A stretch of 64,000 nt of DNA from positions 13,720,501 to 13,784,500 of the forward strand of contig NC_087245.1 in assembly GCF_037042905.1 (NCBI RefSeq). Direction: 5' to 3'. Source of the stretch: Lytechinus pictus. Taxonomy: Eukaryota > Echinodermata > Echinoidea > Temnopleuroida > Toxopneustidae. How positions within the stretch are numbered: the stretch's first letter is position 1; every line of letters begins with the position of its first letter. The notes below the pieces were generated by a model. The model saw nothing but the letters and a program-made list of their open reading frames with translations, did not search any database and had not been told where the DNA came from. Shown here piece by piece: positions 40,301-48,049 of this stretch. The position numbers were made by a program, and so were the translations under genes.

Positions 40301-42205
40301 CGCCACTTGTGGCGCACCGAGCCTTCCAGAGTGGCGCGTGGGAGCCAGTATAGAAAAAGAAAAAACATTAGAAAATAAAAGGTTGATCTACTATTAATCT
40401 GGAATTGAGGTTTGATCATTTAATTACAAAGGGAAAATAAAAACTCAGCTCTTTTTAAAATCTAAATGCTATTTGATTTCCTCTGATTTTGTGTAATCTA
40501 GCATTTGATAACCCCTATTATGGAGGATCTATTTAATGTATTCATTTACGATTGGTACAAAGACTATGTACATAATATGTGAACATAGATTTGTGAACAG
40601 TGCTTTTAATAATAACAATAATAATCATAATTACGTTTTATTTACTCAGGGTAGCCATTTCGGTTAGGGAACTGCAGCGGGCCCTGCATTTCCATGTATG
40701 TTATTACTACCCTTCTCCAATTTAAATGCTGAGCGCCAAGCAAGAAGGCAGAAGGTTCCATTCCTATATATATATATACATATTTTGTATGACTCTGTTG
40801 GGGATCGAACACACGGCCTCCCGTTCATGAGGCTGACGCTCTACCACTGATCAACATACCCGGTTTGTTTTTTAAACACGACCCTCATCAAGAACAAAAT
40901 TTAATACAGAAACATAATAATTAACGCTAATTTGAGCAAGTCACTTATCATTTTTTTTAATAAATTGTGTAGTATGTTGGTATTTTTATATCTTCTGTTG
41001 ATTGAGAACCCCTCTAGGCCATTTAAAAGGCTTTCTGCTCTTCAGGTGGTCCTGCATCCCCCCCATACCACAATATTTCGCTCTTCGCGTGTTGGATAGT
41101 GGAGCAGTCCAGATTCTCAACAAGAAATTTGGCGCTTCAACAAAATTAATTGAGAATGGCTGCTGTAGGGTCTATGATAGTATGGTTGTATTACACTACA
41201 TCTTTATTACAAAAAAAAGTTATAGTCCGAGGTGACGTTTCATAAAGCTGTGCTACACATGACTTTACACAAGACTGGTTACCTTGTCTGTCATCCAAAA
41301 TTGAAATCTGATTTTTTTAAATTCAAAATTCTTGTTTCTAATAAGCATTTGAGTGCAAAAATCTGGTATTTGTGACGATTTGATAAGGAAATTACATGTA
41401 GAAATTCCACTACCATTATAATTGTAAAACAGAAAATTTGGGGTAATGGTATCTCATTTAGCTTGAAAGGGTCAGCAATTGTGCAAAAAGTTGTGCTTGA
41501 GTAATAAACAGCTGTATGAAATAGACCCAGAACAGAGAAGACAGCCACATGGCCATCACTGACAAACATTACTCCTAATGCAGGTTAACCGTTAATATCT
41601 TCCTTATTCTGTTGTATTTGCTCCAGGATCTTAGTCGATTGGGTCGTAAACTGGAACGTATTGTAATTGTGGACAATTCACCCGCTTCATATATCTTCCA
41701 CCAAGATAATGCAGTAAGTATCCACACTGACTTTGTTTTGAAAGGAAGCATTACTGCTGTCCTTGTTTTGGTTTTGACTTCCTCGTTATGACAGGGTATG
41801 TAAAAAAAAAAACATAGCAAATTGTCTTCTCAAAATGCATTGGATCTTTAAACCTCTTAGGAAGAGTCTATTCTGATCAAATCCAACATGACCATTATAT
41901 TTGTTGTGATCAGATTAAAGTTCTATAAATTGTCTGTAGATATCAAGCACTTGGCAAGTATCAATACCTTTATACATCATTACTTGTAATAAATCTTGTC
42001 CTTAATTTCTGTGTTGTAATGTAAACAATGATTGAGAGGTGTTTGTAACATGTTTTTTTTTCTATAGATCCCTGTGAGTTCATGGTTTGATGACATGTCG
42101 GACACAGAGCTCCTTGATGTCCTTCCACTCCTGGAGCGCATTTCACAAGAGGAAGATGTCTACAAAATACTCAAGAAGGAGAACCACAATCACATAAAGC
42201 GCTAG
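7254..42205 (+). CDS. CTDSPL: Small CTD phosphatase (SCP/CTDSP family), complete eight-exon gene
   Basis: This is the gene-level entry; the coding exons are listed separately and join into 258 codons. The family dephosphorylates serine in the RNA polymerase II C-terminal repeat and other targets (REST, SMADs) using an Mg-dependent DxDx(T/V) site. By joining exons I see: an N-terminus with IITQV like vertebrate CTDSPL and CTDSP1; a basic stretch KKPRSRS (31-37); a CC pair at 44-45 resembling the palmitoylated cysteines of vertebrate SCPs; and a FCP1-homology domain from about residue 85 to 250. Active-site residues are D90 and D92 in [10 protein letters not shown]146 in LFTAS, K184, and D200-N201 in IVDNSP. 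Each is six positions before its human SCP1 counterpart, and length is close to the 261-276 residues of human members. It is probably the unduplicated counterpart of CTDSP1/2/L, so the exact symbol is a choice. All introns are GT-AG. Confidence 0.95.
7674..7751. repeat. Hairpin with a 13-bp perfect stem in intron 1
   Basis: CTTCGGTCTCTGT (7674-7686) and its exact reverse complement (7739-7751) flank 52 bases. It may be an element terminus or a small foldback. Confidence 0.6.
8209..8286. repeat. Small foldback with an A/T loop
   Basis: GAGCTGTCTGT-GTA-CGAGGATAT pairs imperfectly with ATACTCCTCG-AAA-CAGACGGCTATC across an A-rich loop. Probably a short MITE remnant; a transcribed hairpin is possible but unsupported. 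Confidence 0.4.
8541..9120. mobile_element. CpG-rich 580-bp element with 21-bp inverted ends
   Basis: The left end (8541-8561, ending TATCGACCACCT) and the reverse complement of the right end (9100-9120) match at 18 of 21 positions, including ATCGACCACCT exactly. The interior is rich in CpG and TCG (8640-8790), unlike the surrounding intron. Three overlapping short frames at 8598-8847 resemble nothing known to me and have no transposase features. No clear target-site duplication is seen. Confidence 0.55.
9909..10303 (+). mobile_element. tRNA-derived SINE, apparently full length
   Basis: The head has a Pol III A box (TAGCTCAGTCAGTTAGAGC, 9918-9936) and B box (GGTTCGAGTCC, 9974-9984). Its acceptor stem pairs only at GGCA/TGCC and its T stem is imperfect, so it is not a working tRNA. 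A body of about 300 bases follows, ending in an AATAATAAT tail near 10290-10300. The layout fits the tRNA-related SINE families known from sea urchins. Confidence 0.7.
13544..13671. mobile_element. Foldback element with a near-perfect central hairpin
   Basis: The outer arms TAGATGGAA and TTCCATCTA are reverse complements. The centre has a perfect 14-bp stem (TGTGTCAGTGAATA at 13585-13598 and 13600-13613) with one unpaired base. The arms between pair with small gaps. Probably a small MITE. Confidence 0.6.
14602..14816. repeat. Local duplication of a 27-bp segment
   Basis: A 27-base block beginning CATACCTGGAATTTGCATC occurs at about 14603 and again near 14789 in direct orientation, with different flanks. 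Confidence 0.6.
15380..15850. repeat. Three-unit, roughly 165-bp tandem repeat carrying DR1-type motifs
   Basis: TTTGAGGGAT recurs at 15390, 15557 and 15718 (periods 167 and 161). Each unit later carries a GGTCA-rich block: AGGTCAAAGGTCT (15480-15492), a perfect AGGTCAAAGGTCA (15642-15654), and a degenerate third copy near 15805. Confidence 0.75.
16646..17231. mobile_element. TTAA-flanked MITE with very long inverted arms
   Basis: The left end is TTAAAGGTCAAGTCCACC. The reversed right end is TTAAAGGACGAGTCCACC (TTAA at 16646-16649 and 17228-17231). The arms can be aligned inward for about 200 bases, including AGTGAGTG-GATGACGTCAT and its counterpart. The whole 586-bp unit is close to one large palindrome. 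Confidence 0.8.
18021..18736. repeat. Tandem duplication of a unit of about 340-390 bp
   Basis: GTGAGAAATTGATAAAAATA occurs at 18021 and 18414. AAAGCCACAGATTAGCAATC with about 60 further near-identical bases occurs at 18305 and 18644. Differences are mainly length changes in the TACATG-rich parts. Confidence 0.8.
22675..22799 (+). CDS. CTDSPL: CTDSP coding exon 2 (basic and CC membrane-targeting segment)
   Basis: Codes residues 26-67. The acceptor is tttcaaacag and the donor is AGG|gtaaga; the exon enters in phase 1 and leaves in phase 0. It holds [16 protein letters not shown], which aligns with KKQRSRSILSSFFCCF of human CTDSPL. In vertebrates the adjacent cysteines are reported palmitoylation sites that send the protein to the plasma membrane; here that is inferred. 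The rest ([21 protein letters not shown]) is a low-conservation linker, shorter than in human CTDSPL. Confidence 0.93.
23609..24062. mobile_element. Degenerate foldback/MITE in intron 2
   Basis: The ends ATAGTGTTATCAATCAC (23609-23625) and the reverse complement of 24046-24062 match at 16 of 17 positions. A central CCACACTGCA ... TGCAGTGTGG pair (around 23813 and 23859) gives a second inverted repeat. Confidence 0.5.
27071..27400. repeat. Imperfect tandem repeat around GCCATGTTCACATG
   Basis: The 14-mer occurs at 27105, 27248 and 27367, followed by GATACTAC or a variant. TACACACAGTTTGAAA precedes the first two copies. Periods of about 143 and 119 suggest a decayed array. Confidence 0.55.
28268..28369 (+). 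CDS. CTDSPL: CTDSP coding exon 3 (DLDET catalytic motif)
   Basis: Codes residues 68-101. The acceptor is ctcctgtacag and the donor is AAG|gtgagc, phase 0 at both ends. It carries [16 protein letters not shown]90 is the predicted phospho-accepting nucleophile and D92 the general acid/base. The preceding PNKFLLPQV matches the PxKYLLPEV segment before the catalytic domain in vertebrates. A second AG at the end of CTCCCCCAG inside the exon is a conceivable in-frame alternative acceptor that would drop nine residues. Confidence 0.96.
29613..30011. mobile_element. MITE with repeated GGGCAAGT motifs
   Basis: The ends GGGTGCTACATAA and, reversed, GGGTGCGACATAA match at 12 of 13. GTATAC lies just outside both ends. 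About eight copies of ACTTGCCC or GGGCAAGT lie inside, including TTGCCCGATTGGGCAA. Confidence 0.65.
30671..30697. repeat. 13-bp perfect inverted repeat centred on CTTAAAG
   Basis: CTCACTATCACTT (30671-30683) and its reverse complement (30685-30697) are separated by one base. The centre contains TTAA, so it may be the footprint or abutment of two TTAA-targeting element ends. Confidence 0.6.
31590..32044. mobile_element. Truncated MITE-related segment in intron 3
   Basis: It begins at GGCTGATGATGTCATGTCCC and later has the inverse GATATGATATCATCAG. The right arm resembles the right arm of the element at 16646-17231 (ATGCCATAACTTT...CCAATTTTGAT) and ends CTCTTTAA near 32044. A matching left TTAA arm was not found. 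The segment at about 59065-59460 is related. Confidence 0.45.
32950..33217 (-). mobile_element. tRNA-derived SINE, minus strand
   Basis: Read on the minus strand it starts GGAGCGTTGTGGCCCAGTGG (A-box region), has GGGTTCGAATACC (B box), then a body with CACCCAGGTGAGA-like and GCGCATAAGG segments, and ends GCGCTATACAAGAACTGCG plus a TTATTATTATT tail. This is a classic SINE layout. A diverged body fragment may occur near 63628-63670. Confidence 0.75.
34048..34104 (+). CDS. CTDSPL: CTDSP coding exon 4
   Basis: Codes residues 102-120, [19 protein letters not shown], a block nearly identical to vertebrate SCPs ([17 protein letters not shown]). Acceptor tctcttatccag, donor GAG|gtgagt, 57 bases, phase 0 at both ends. 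It is too short to stand out without homology. Confidence 0.95.
34105..35458 (+). other. CTDSP intron 4
   Basis: 1.35 kb, phase 0. The only notable item is a C homopolymer near 34963-34977, which probably marks the end of a G/C-tract element. Otherwise it is unremarkable AT-rich sequence. Confidence 0.85.
35459..35551 (+). CDS. CTDSPL: CTDSP coding exon 5
   Basis: Codes residues 121-151, beginning [17 protein letters not shown] and ending LFTASLAK. T146 in LFTAS is the conserved motif II residue that contacts the phosphate in HAD-fold phosphatases. Acceptor tttgtatttcag, donor AAG|gtatag, 93 bases, phase 0 at both ends. Confidence 0.96.
37826..38000. mobile_element. 175-bp foldback element
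   Basis: CAAATAGCGAAT at the left pairs with ATTTGCTATTTG at the right, and the arms GGTGAAAGAAAGA...ATTCAAC and GTTGAAT...TCTTTCACC are near reverse complements, giving one long hairpin. Confidence 0.65.
38003..38339. mobile_element. Inverted-repeat element with perfect 13-bp ends
   Basis: TTGTACAACGCCT (38003-38015) and its exact reverse complement (38327-38339) bound a CpG-richer block of 337 bases with two GTGCAACGGTAC motifs (about 38234 and 38267) and a GTGACGTCAC palindrome. It directly abuts the foldback at 37826-38000. Confidence 0.6.
38826..38924 (+). CDS. CTDSPL: CTDSP coding exon 6
   Basis: Codes residues 152-184, from [15 protein letters not shown] to [11 protein letters not shown]184 matches the motif III lysine (K190 of human SCP1). 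It reads FRCRLFRES where vertebrates have FRARLFRES, a conservative A-to-C change outside the catalytic residues. Acceptor cttgtattgacag, donor AAG|gtatga, 99 bases, phase 0 at both ends. Confidence 0.96.
40057..40267. mobile_element. 211-bp MITE with 35-bp inverted ends
   Basis: The left end (40057-40091) and reversed right end (40233-40267) match at 30 of 35 positions, sharing TGTCACATCGT and CAAGCCTTGCGGG. The short reading frames here are by-products of the arms. Confidence 0.75.
40275..41014. mobile_element. hAT-like non-autonomous element interrupted by a SINE
   Basis: It starts CAGGGATTCTCAAATGGTGG and ends TTGAGAACCCCT. The inverted ends AGGG(A/G)TTCTCAA match at 11 of 12 and resemble the CAGGGGTTCTCAA ends common in hAT elements. 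A GGCGCGCGCGCC palindrome lies near the left end. The 8-bp flanks do not match, so the target duplication is lost or the border is off. A minus-strand SINE lies inside. Confidence 0.5.
40608..40863 (-). mobile_element. tRNA-derived SINE, minus strand, nested in the hAT-like element
   Basis: On the minus strand the A-box region reads GTTGATCAGTGGTAGAGCGT and the B-box region GTGTTCGATCCCC. A body follows and the tail is ATTATTATTGTTATTATT at 40608-40632. It is a different family from the copy at 32950-33217. Confidence 0.7.
41230..41529. mobile_element. MITE with TTTCATA(A/C)AGCTGT ends
   Basis: GTTTCATAAAGCTGT (41237-41251) and, reversed, ATTTCATACAGCTGT match at 13 of 15. It lies just upstream of exon 7. 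Confidence 0.55.
41627..41713 (+). CDS. CTDSPL: CTDSP coding exon 7 (IVDNSP motif)
   Basis: Codes residues 185-213, starting [20 protein letters not shown]200 and N201 are the conserved motif IV acidic/amide pair (D206 and N207 in human SCP1). It reads YIFHQDNA against YIFHPENA in vertebrates. Acceptor gtatttgctccag, donor GCA|gtaagt, 87 bases, phase 0 at both ends. Confidence 0.96.
41714..42067 (+). other. CTDSP intron 7
   Basis: 354 bases, phase 0. A copy of the 14-mer ATCCACACTGACTT (41720), which recurs twice in the 3' UTR, lies just inside the donor. No other feature is seen. Confidence 0.85.
42068..42205 (+). CDS. CTDSPL: CTDSP coding exon 8 and stop codon
   Basis: Codes residues 214-258 and a TAG stop at 42203-42205. 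It begins [20 protein letters not shown] and continues through [15 protein letters not shown], the C-terminal helices of the FCP1-homology domain. The basic, histidine-containing tail ([10 protein letters not shown]) has no counterpart I recognise. Acceptor tttttctatag. The 3' UTR starts at 42206. Confidence 0.95.
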   Translation: MPVSSWFDDMSDTELLDVLPLLERISQEEDVYKILKKENHNHIKR

Positions 42206-43110
42206 AAGAGACAGCTTGGCTTCTGCGCCCTGTATGGAACCTCCGCCCAAATCGACTAGTTCCTCAAGAAAAAATTGCAAAGATCAATATTGACTGGACA
42301 TGCTGATCCTGCGGGTTGAAATACCGTATTACCAAACTGCCAAAATGTAGCTGTATCATCGTCCTTGGAGATCAGTGTTCTTTTGTGATTTTTGTTGTAC
42401 ATCCATCTGCGTTTACTGCTGCTGGATGTCATCCCAAGGGTTGGTCGACAGGTCCAGCATCTTGGTGATCCTGCCAATGCGTGTAGTAGTCCTCCAGTCC
42501 TGCACCCCATCCTCTTCCAGATTCACCCAATGAAGCTGTCACCAAGCATTCTTAGTATGCATTTAATGTGTCTCTTAGGTGCAAGTCCTGCGTGCTGTAG
42601 TGTTAAAGGAAAACACAGAGCAAGAAAATCCATGATAACCCTGTACAGGAAGTTGGGTCTGTGATAACTGTTCAGTGAAGGAAATGTTGATATGATACCA
42701 GTACAGCTATAACAAGGTCAGTCCAGGCATTCAGGTCAAGATCGGCCATTTGCGTTGTAAACTGCCAAATCTCAGAAGGCCAGAGCATATCCCCTTCAAT
42801 GATGAGAGGGAGCGAGGGGGGGACAGGAATTATTATTTTAAGTTGGTAATATCCACACTGACTTATCTAAGGCAAATGTGTTTCATTTTGAAATTTGGAA
42901 GTCTTTTTTGGTGATGATATCCACACTGACTTTATGAGAAGCCAGCATGTGTCCCCTATGATGAGAAGAAAAAAAAGAGAAAGGCAAAGCAAAAAGAATG
43001 TTGTCTGTAAAGCTGGTAATGTTCACTCTAATTTTTCCATCACAGCACTTGCATTTATTTTGTAAATCGAGAATAAAGAATAAGGGCTTACCTAGAGCTT
43101 TCATTGTTCC
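42206..43110 (+). other. Probable CTDSP 3' UTR with poly(A) signal
   Basis: It follows the stop codon directly. A canonical AATAAA lies at 43072-43077, followed closely by AATAAG, so an end near 43090-43110 is plausible. It holds an internal duplication: the 14-mer ATCCACACTGACTT occurs at 42851 and 42919, and two similar CCAG/TCCCC/ATGATGAG blocks occur at about 42779 and 42940. Later AATAAA signals (for example at 50216) allow longer 3' UTRs. No coding potential is seen. Confidence 0.5.
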
Positions 43111-43877
43111 TAATCATTGTACAGTAAATCTTGTCTTATAGGTAGGTATGGAGAGAATCAATCACTATTTCTATTTTGCTATATCTCTTTGTATACTTTA
43201 GAGTTCCTCACACCAGAGCACGCACTATGACCCAAATCCATAAAGGTGGATTTGAAACCACAGTTTATGTAGATTTTACATATGAATTGTAGAAAAAAAT
43301 GTGCCCAATAAGGAATGTGTGCTTGTGCCACCTGGTTCTAAATTCACTCTTGTTTCTGTGGTTTCATTCCACAGTTTTATATAGTTTGATTTAGTGAATC
43401 AGTAACTTTAAATTCGGGGGCCTATTTATCCCAAACTCATGGCAACTTAGTGCACTTTGACAAATAGCATGCATTCATTATTGTAATATCTCACTAAGTG
43501 CTGTAAATTGTTTGAGGCATGAAATCTCCATGAATTTTGACTTCAAACAATGGTTTTAAAATCACCTATGTGATTTTGGGCTTCTGTGAAATTGAAGACA
43601 GAGTATAGCAATACGAGATGTGATAAATGAATCTTGATTCTGGACATTTTTTTTTTTCAAACCTTTTAAATGACCAGCCATCTAAAAACATTTTTTTTTA
43701 AATAATCACTGCCAATGTTTTTTTTATTATAAATCTTTTTTTAAATAAAAGAGTTTAATTGTCCTTTTATAAAAAGAATATTTCGAATTGGTGAAATTGA
43801 TATAAAACTTTCAAAAGGTGACAGTGATCATGTAGAAGGGTATTACAAGCTATGACCTTCATAATGTACGAGGGACA

Positions 43878-44015
43878 GGATCCCATTTCATTAAGACTTG
43901 TTGTAATAGCAAATTCACAATGTAAACAAAGTTCACTATCAGCCAATCAAATAATTTTACTAGCCTAAGACTTATTGCAAATCTGTTATTATAACAGGTT
44001 TTATGAAATGGACCC
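43878..44015. mobile_element. MITE with ATTTCAT ends and a central CCAAT
   Basis: GGATCCCATTTCATTAA on the left and, reversed, GGGTCCATTTCATAAAA on the right are similar, continuing into TTGTTGTAATA / CTGTTATAATA. The centre has AGCCAATCAAA, as in the MITE at 890-1054. Confidence 0.6.
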
Positions 44016-44571
44016 GAGCTGTATCCAAGGCTAGATTACTCTATTGATTCAAATAGACCCCCTCATTCAAGAATCGATAGGAAGTTTATGCAAATGAAAA
44101 TCAAAATAAGATAATATGATTATGGTCATGTGTAGAATTATGTTATTCTCCTCAACCTTCAAATATGATAATACTTTGAATATTTTGACATAGAAAAATT
44201 GGTTTTTCTGTTGGCTCTCTACCCTCTATGTATAGCTCAGAATGAAACACAACATCGGTCATCACATTCTATTGCCCTATTATGCAAAGTATTGTGACAT
44301 CAGTTGTCATTTTATATTTATATAAATTTGATTTTCAAGACAGTGGTAGATATATGAAGATGCTTTCCTAAGGGGATGAAAGGTGTATACGCCACTATTC
44401 AACCATCGCAGTGTGATGTCCTTTTTTTTATTACTTGGGCCATCAGGTCATTCTAGAATGTACTTAATATACTTTTTGTGATAATTATTGTACATGTAGG
44501 TAGATATCATCCTCAAACCTGTGCTGTGATTGTATTAAATTAATAATTGCTAATATTGACTTTAAAGGGAA

Positions 44572-45083
44572 CTCCACTCAGAAGTCACTTTCATGTAGTT
44601 TTATAAAATAAAAAAAAGAACAGACAAATGAAAGAAACATATTAATGAAGGTCTGGCAAATAACTCATAAAAGAACAACAGATTAATGATATTTTATTCA
44701 TTGTTGTGAAGTCGCATGTGAGGAGCTACTCTATATGTCATGTGATATGAATTTAATTGAATTCCATAAATTACCATTTTATCAGAAAATTAAAAAATAT
44801 GTTATCTGTGTACTCATTACATGATTAGAAACATCGCATCATGCTGTTCATCCTTCTACCAAATATTTTCAGTCATCATGAACCCTGTATAGAAATGGTA
44901 TTTTATGGAATGTATATTACACAACACATTGGGAGCTGCTAAAATATGATGTCACAAAATTAAAATGTTGAAAAAATTCACAACTCTGTTTTTTGCATTT
45001 TTGCAAAACCTTCATCAGTCAGCTTCTCTCATTTTATCCTTTTATTCATAAGCTACTTCACTTCAGGATGGTTTTCCCTTTAA
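44572..45083. mobile_element. TTAA-flanked MITE
   Basis: Left end TTAAAGGGAACTCCACTC and reversed right end TTAAAGGGAAAACCATCC (TTAA at 44572-44575 and 45080-45083), then AGAAGT / TGAAGT. 512 bases without coding capacity. Confidence 0.65.
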
Positions 45084-47804
45084 GGCTTTCCTGTTCGAGC
45101 AGCAGCGCAATGGCAGAATGTCTTTGACAAAGTCCAATATGAGATCAAGAAACTTTTGAGGGGCTTTTTGTATATAAATATTGTATCTGTAATTACAACA
45201 TGAAGAAAAATCATTGTATGTTTATCTCATGAAAATTTATTAGCGCATGTTCTGGATTGCATGTCAAGGATTTGTAACAAAATTAAAAGAAAAAATATTA
45301 AAAATGAATGACCGGTTACAAAATGAGGGAATGAATAGAGGATATGTTGGAGAGTATCTTTTAAGATCCATTGTATTTGTATTTTTATCTCTTTATTTTT
45401 ACTTTATTTACTTCATATATGATGATGTAGGATATATATATAATAGTTCTTGTATATTTATTTTTTCCAGAGAAACGTGAGGTGTAGACACCTTTGCAAG
45501 TCATAAGCCATTGGAAACTATCCTCAAGTAGTTTTGAATTGGCTACAAATTTAGTCTCTTGTAGTAGCATAGGTTTGATTTTCTTTCAAAACATGGTTAA
45601 GATGTGCTTAAGGTTCAGTTTTCTCAATTGTGCAATTAAACTATTAAAGATGCTGGGAAGCATGGAAACAAACCACAGAAGAACTTTTTCAATTGAATGA
45701 AGGTGACCAAAAATATGCGATGAAAAGGTTCTACAACATTATGCTTGACTAGGTCAAAGAACTTTTTTAAAAGTAATTTGTTCATTTTAAACACATTTCT
45801 TTTCACCATTTTGCTATTTTTTATTATAAGCTAGGGGTCATTTTATTACAAGGAAGATTTATTCTTGGGATCATATAAACATATGCACATTTCCACGATG
45901 GAAGATTTTTTTCAATGCAATATCAGTAGTCAAAATGGTAATACATACTTTTCATCAAACAGAAAAGCAGTAGAACAAGGAGAAAAGAGTTTAAATGTCA
46001 TTGGAATGAACCTCTATCATTATGTGTATGGCAGACTGTCATTGAGATCTGGTCAAAGAATTTTTTTTTTGTAAATTACAGAAGTTTTTAAAAGTTATTA
46101 TCTTGCAGAGTGGAACATGCTAGAAATGTGTTTGTACAGAGTATATACAATTTTGTTGTAGATAGATTTTAAAAAAATTGCTCTAATGAGATCATATTTT
46201 TATTACTGACTGTTCATTTTTATATGAATTTGAAGAGAAATATAAGATACTGATGTGACTCGTTATCAGTTTAAGATATGTCAACATATTTTTGTGTTCC
46301 CTGTGCTACAGGGTGACCGAGAAAACAAACCCTTAAAACAAGTCACATTGAATTAAAATCAAAAGAGTCAGGATTTGCCAGTTTGTTTTTCTTGGGCACC
46401 CTGTAGAATCTATATGGGGTTGGTATATGTCTTTGCATGGAACGATGATGTGTTATATAGATTATGTGGACTGTGTAGAATCTCTTCAACTATTTGTTGT
46501 ACATGGCTCTCAGTGGACACAGTGTTGTTTTGGGAATCCCTTTCCTAGTTTGATGAATATGGTGTCCCCAAAATATTTTTAAATCCTATAGATTTCAGAG
46601 AGATATTGCATTTAGTATCATGTGAGACGATCCCATGTGTGTAATTTTGTCATGAGAAGCATCAAAGTTTGTGAAATACAGTAGATAAATAAGGCAAGGT
46701 TATTACCCAAGAGTATTATCTTCTCATTATTATGTCATGTTCATTTTGTCTTTTTAACAAAACAAGAAAATTGTATTATATTGACGAGTAATTTGTGAAT
46801 TGTACCAAAGTTATATATGAATATATATCTATTTTTTTTCTTTTTATGTGTTTTCATAGCAGCTTGAGATCATGACATTAGCAAGTTGCTTATTCTTCAG
46901 ATGAATTCATGTATCACACTTCATGGGATTCATTATCATATATATATATAGTAGCCATGACAACATGTGACTAAAATCTTTTGCTTTTGTGGACATCCCC
47001 CCCCCCCCCCGCCATCAATCAGTTTTGGGATATTGACAAAGCATATCATCACATTTATCTTTGACATTATATTATCATTAAATAGATGATTTATATCATA
47101 TTCTAACAGCTTTATAATTATTACATTTGTTCTGTTTTCATTTGATATTATTTCCAAAATGAATGCTAACAATCATGTTGTTTGGGGTGATAAAAAAGTC
47201 ATGGCAGTCATAGTTTTTTTTCAGTCTGGGTTAATCATTTTAATGGGATCAAATCGATATATTGGCAAGCTTCTTAGGTTTACACTATATTCATCTTCTT
47301 TTTTTTTCTTTTTTGTTTTGGATAAAGCCTGAAGTGATCATAGTTTAGAAACGTAAATTACACAAAACGTAAATTCAATACTTAGCCTTGAACAAAGCCT
47401 ATCCTGCACCTCCTCATCTAGCTTTTGGTGTGCTAATTATATTGAACACCGTGAAGAGTGAATTGCAGTGAGTAATTATTGGTATGTATTCCAATCTTAC
47501 ATCACGCCAAGTATATATATGAAGTGGAGCGTAGCATGAAACAATGACATATATACCTCATCTCGTAATCTGCTTTTATTGAAACTTTGATGTCTTTGTA
47601 TGTAAATTATGTATCTTCCTCTCCTGTCTCTCCTCTTTCACTAAGTCCTTAAGATCCATGTGAATATATTAAGAACAAATAATTCAAAATCATGAAATGA
47701 TGGATGTCTAGTAAGTAACAAAAAATAAAATCTGTAGAGGAAATACTTGTAATTGAGTACCATTTCATGAAACTTGTCAACACAGACTATCTTTTGGCAG
47801 CTCT

Positions 47805-47972
47805 GGGGGGTGTTTCACAAAAATTGAAGTATGACTTAAATCGCACTTACATGCTGAAGTGTATCTCAAATGCAATGCGCAATGTAATTGACAATGTGGT
47901 TACGCATTTTATACCACACGCAACTAGGCATTTAAGTTACCGGTATACTTAAATCTTTGTGAAACACCTCCC
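47805..47972. mobile_element. MITE with GTGTTTCACAAA ends
   Basis: GGGGGGTGTTTCACAAAAAT (47805-47824) and reversed GGGAGGTGTTTCACAAAGAT share GTGTTTCACAAA. The similarity continues into AAGTAT and ACTTAAAT. A shorter relative may occur at about 49183-49252 (GGGGGTGTT ... GAAACACCCCCC). Confidence 0.7.
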
Positions 47973-48017
47973 TGATATATTTGAAATTCTTGGTTTTGAT
48001 TAAATAAGATTCACTGG

Positions 48018-48049
48018 TTCCTGATTGTTACTATAGTAACGGTCAGGAA
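48018..48049. repeat. 32-base hairpin/palindrome
   Basis: TTCCTGA and TCAGGAA flank the perfect palindrome GTTACTATAGTAAC (48027-48040) with a two-base mismatch step on each side. Confidence 0.7.

Larger units (their letters stand above)
38925..41626 (+). other. CTDSP intron 6
   Basis: 2.7 kb, phase 0. It has a C tract near 39670 and a dense cluster of elements at 40057-41529: a foldback MITE, a hAT-like element containing a minus-strand SINE, and a MITE with TTTCATA termini. Confidence 0.85.

Noticed and set aside
40003..40419. 138-codon minus-strand frame in intron 6
   Set aside because: It spans the inverted arms of a MITE and the start of the hAT-like element; no protein similarity is seen.
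42392..42664. 90-codon frame in the 3' UTR
   Set aside because: It lies after the CTDSP stop in transcribed-looking sequence, with no domain or similarity.
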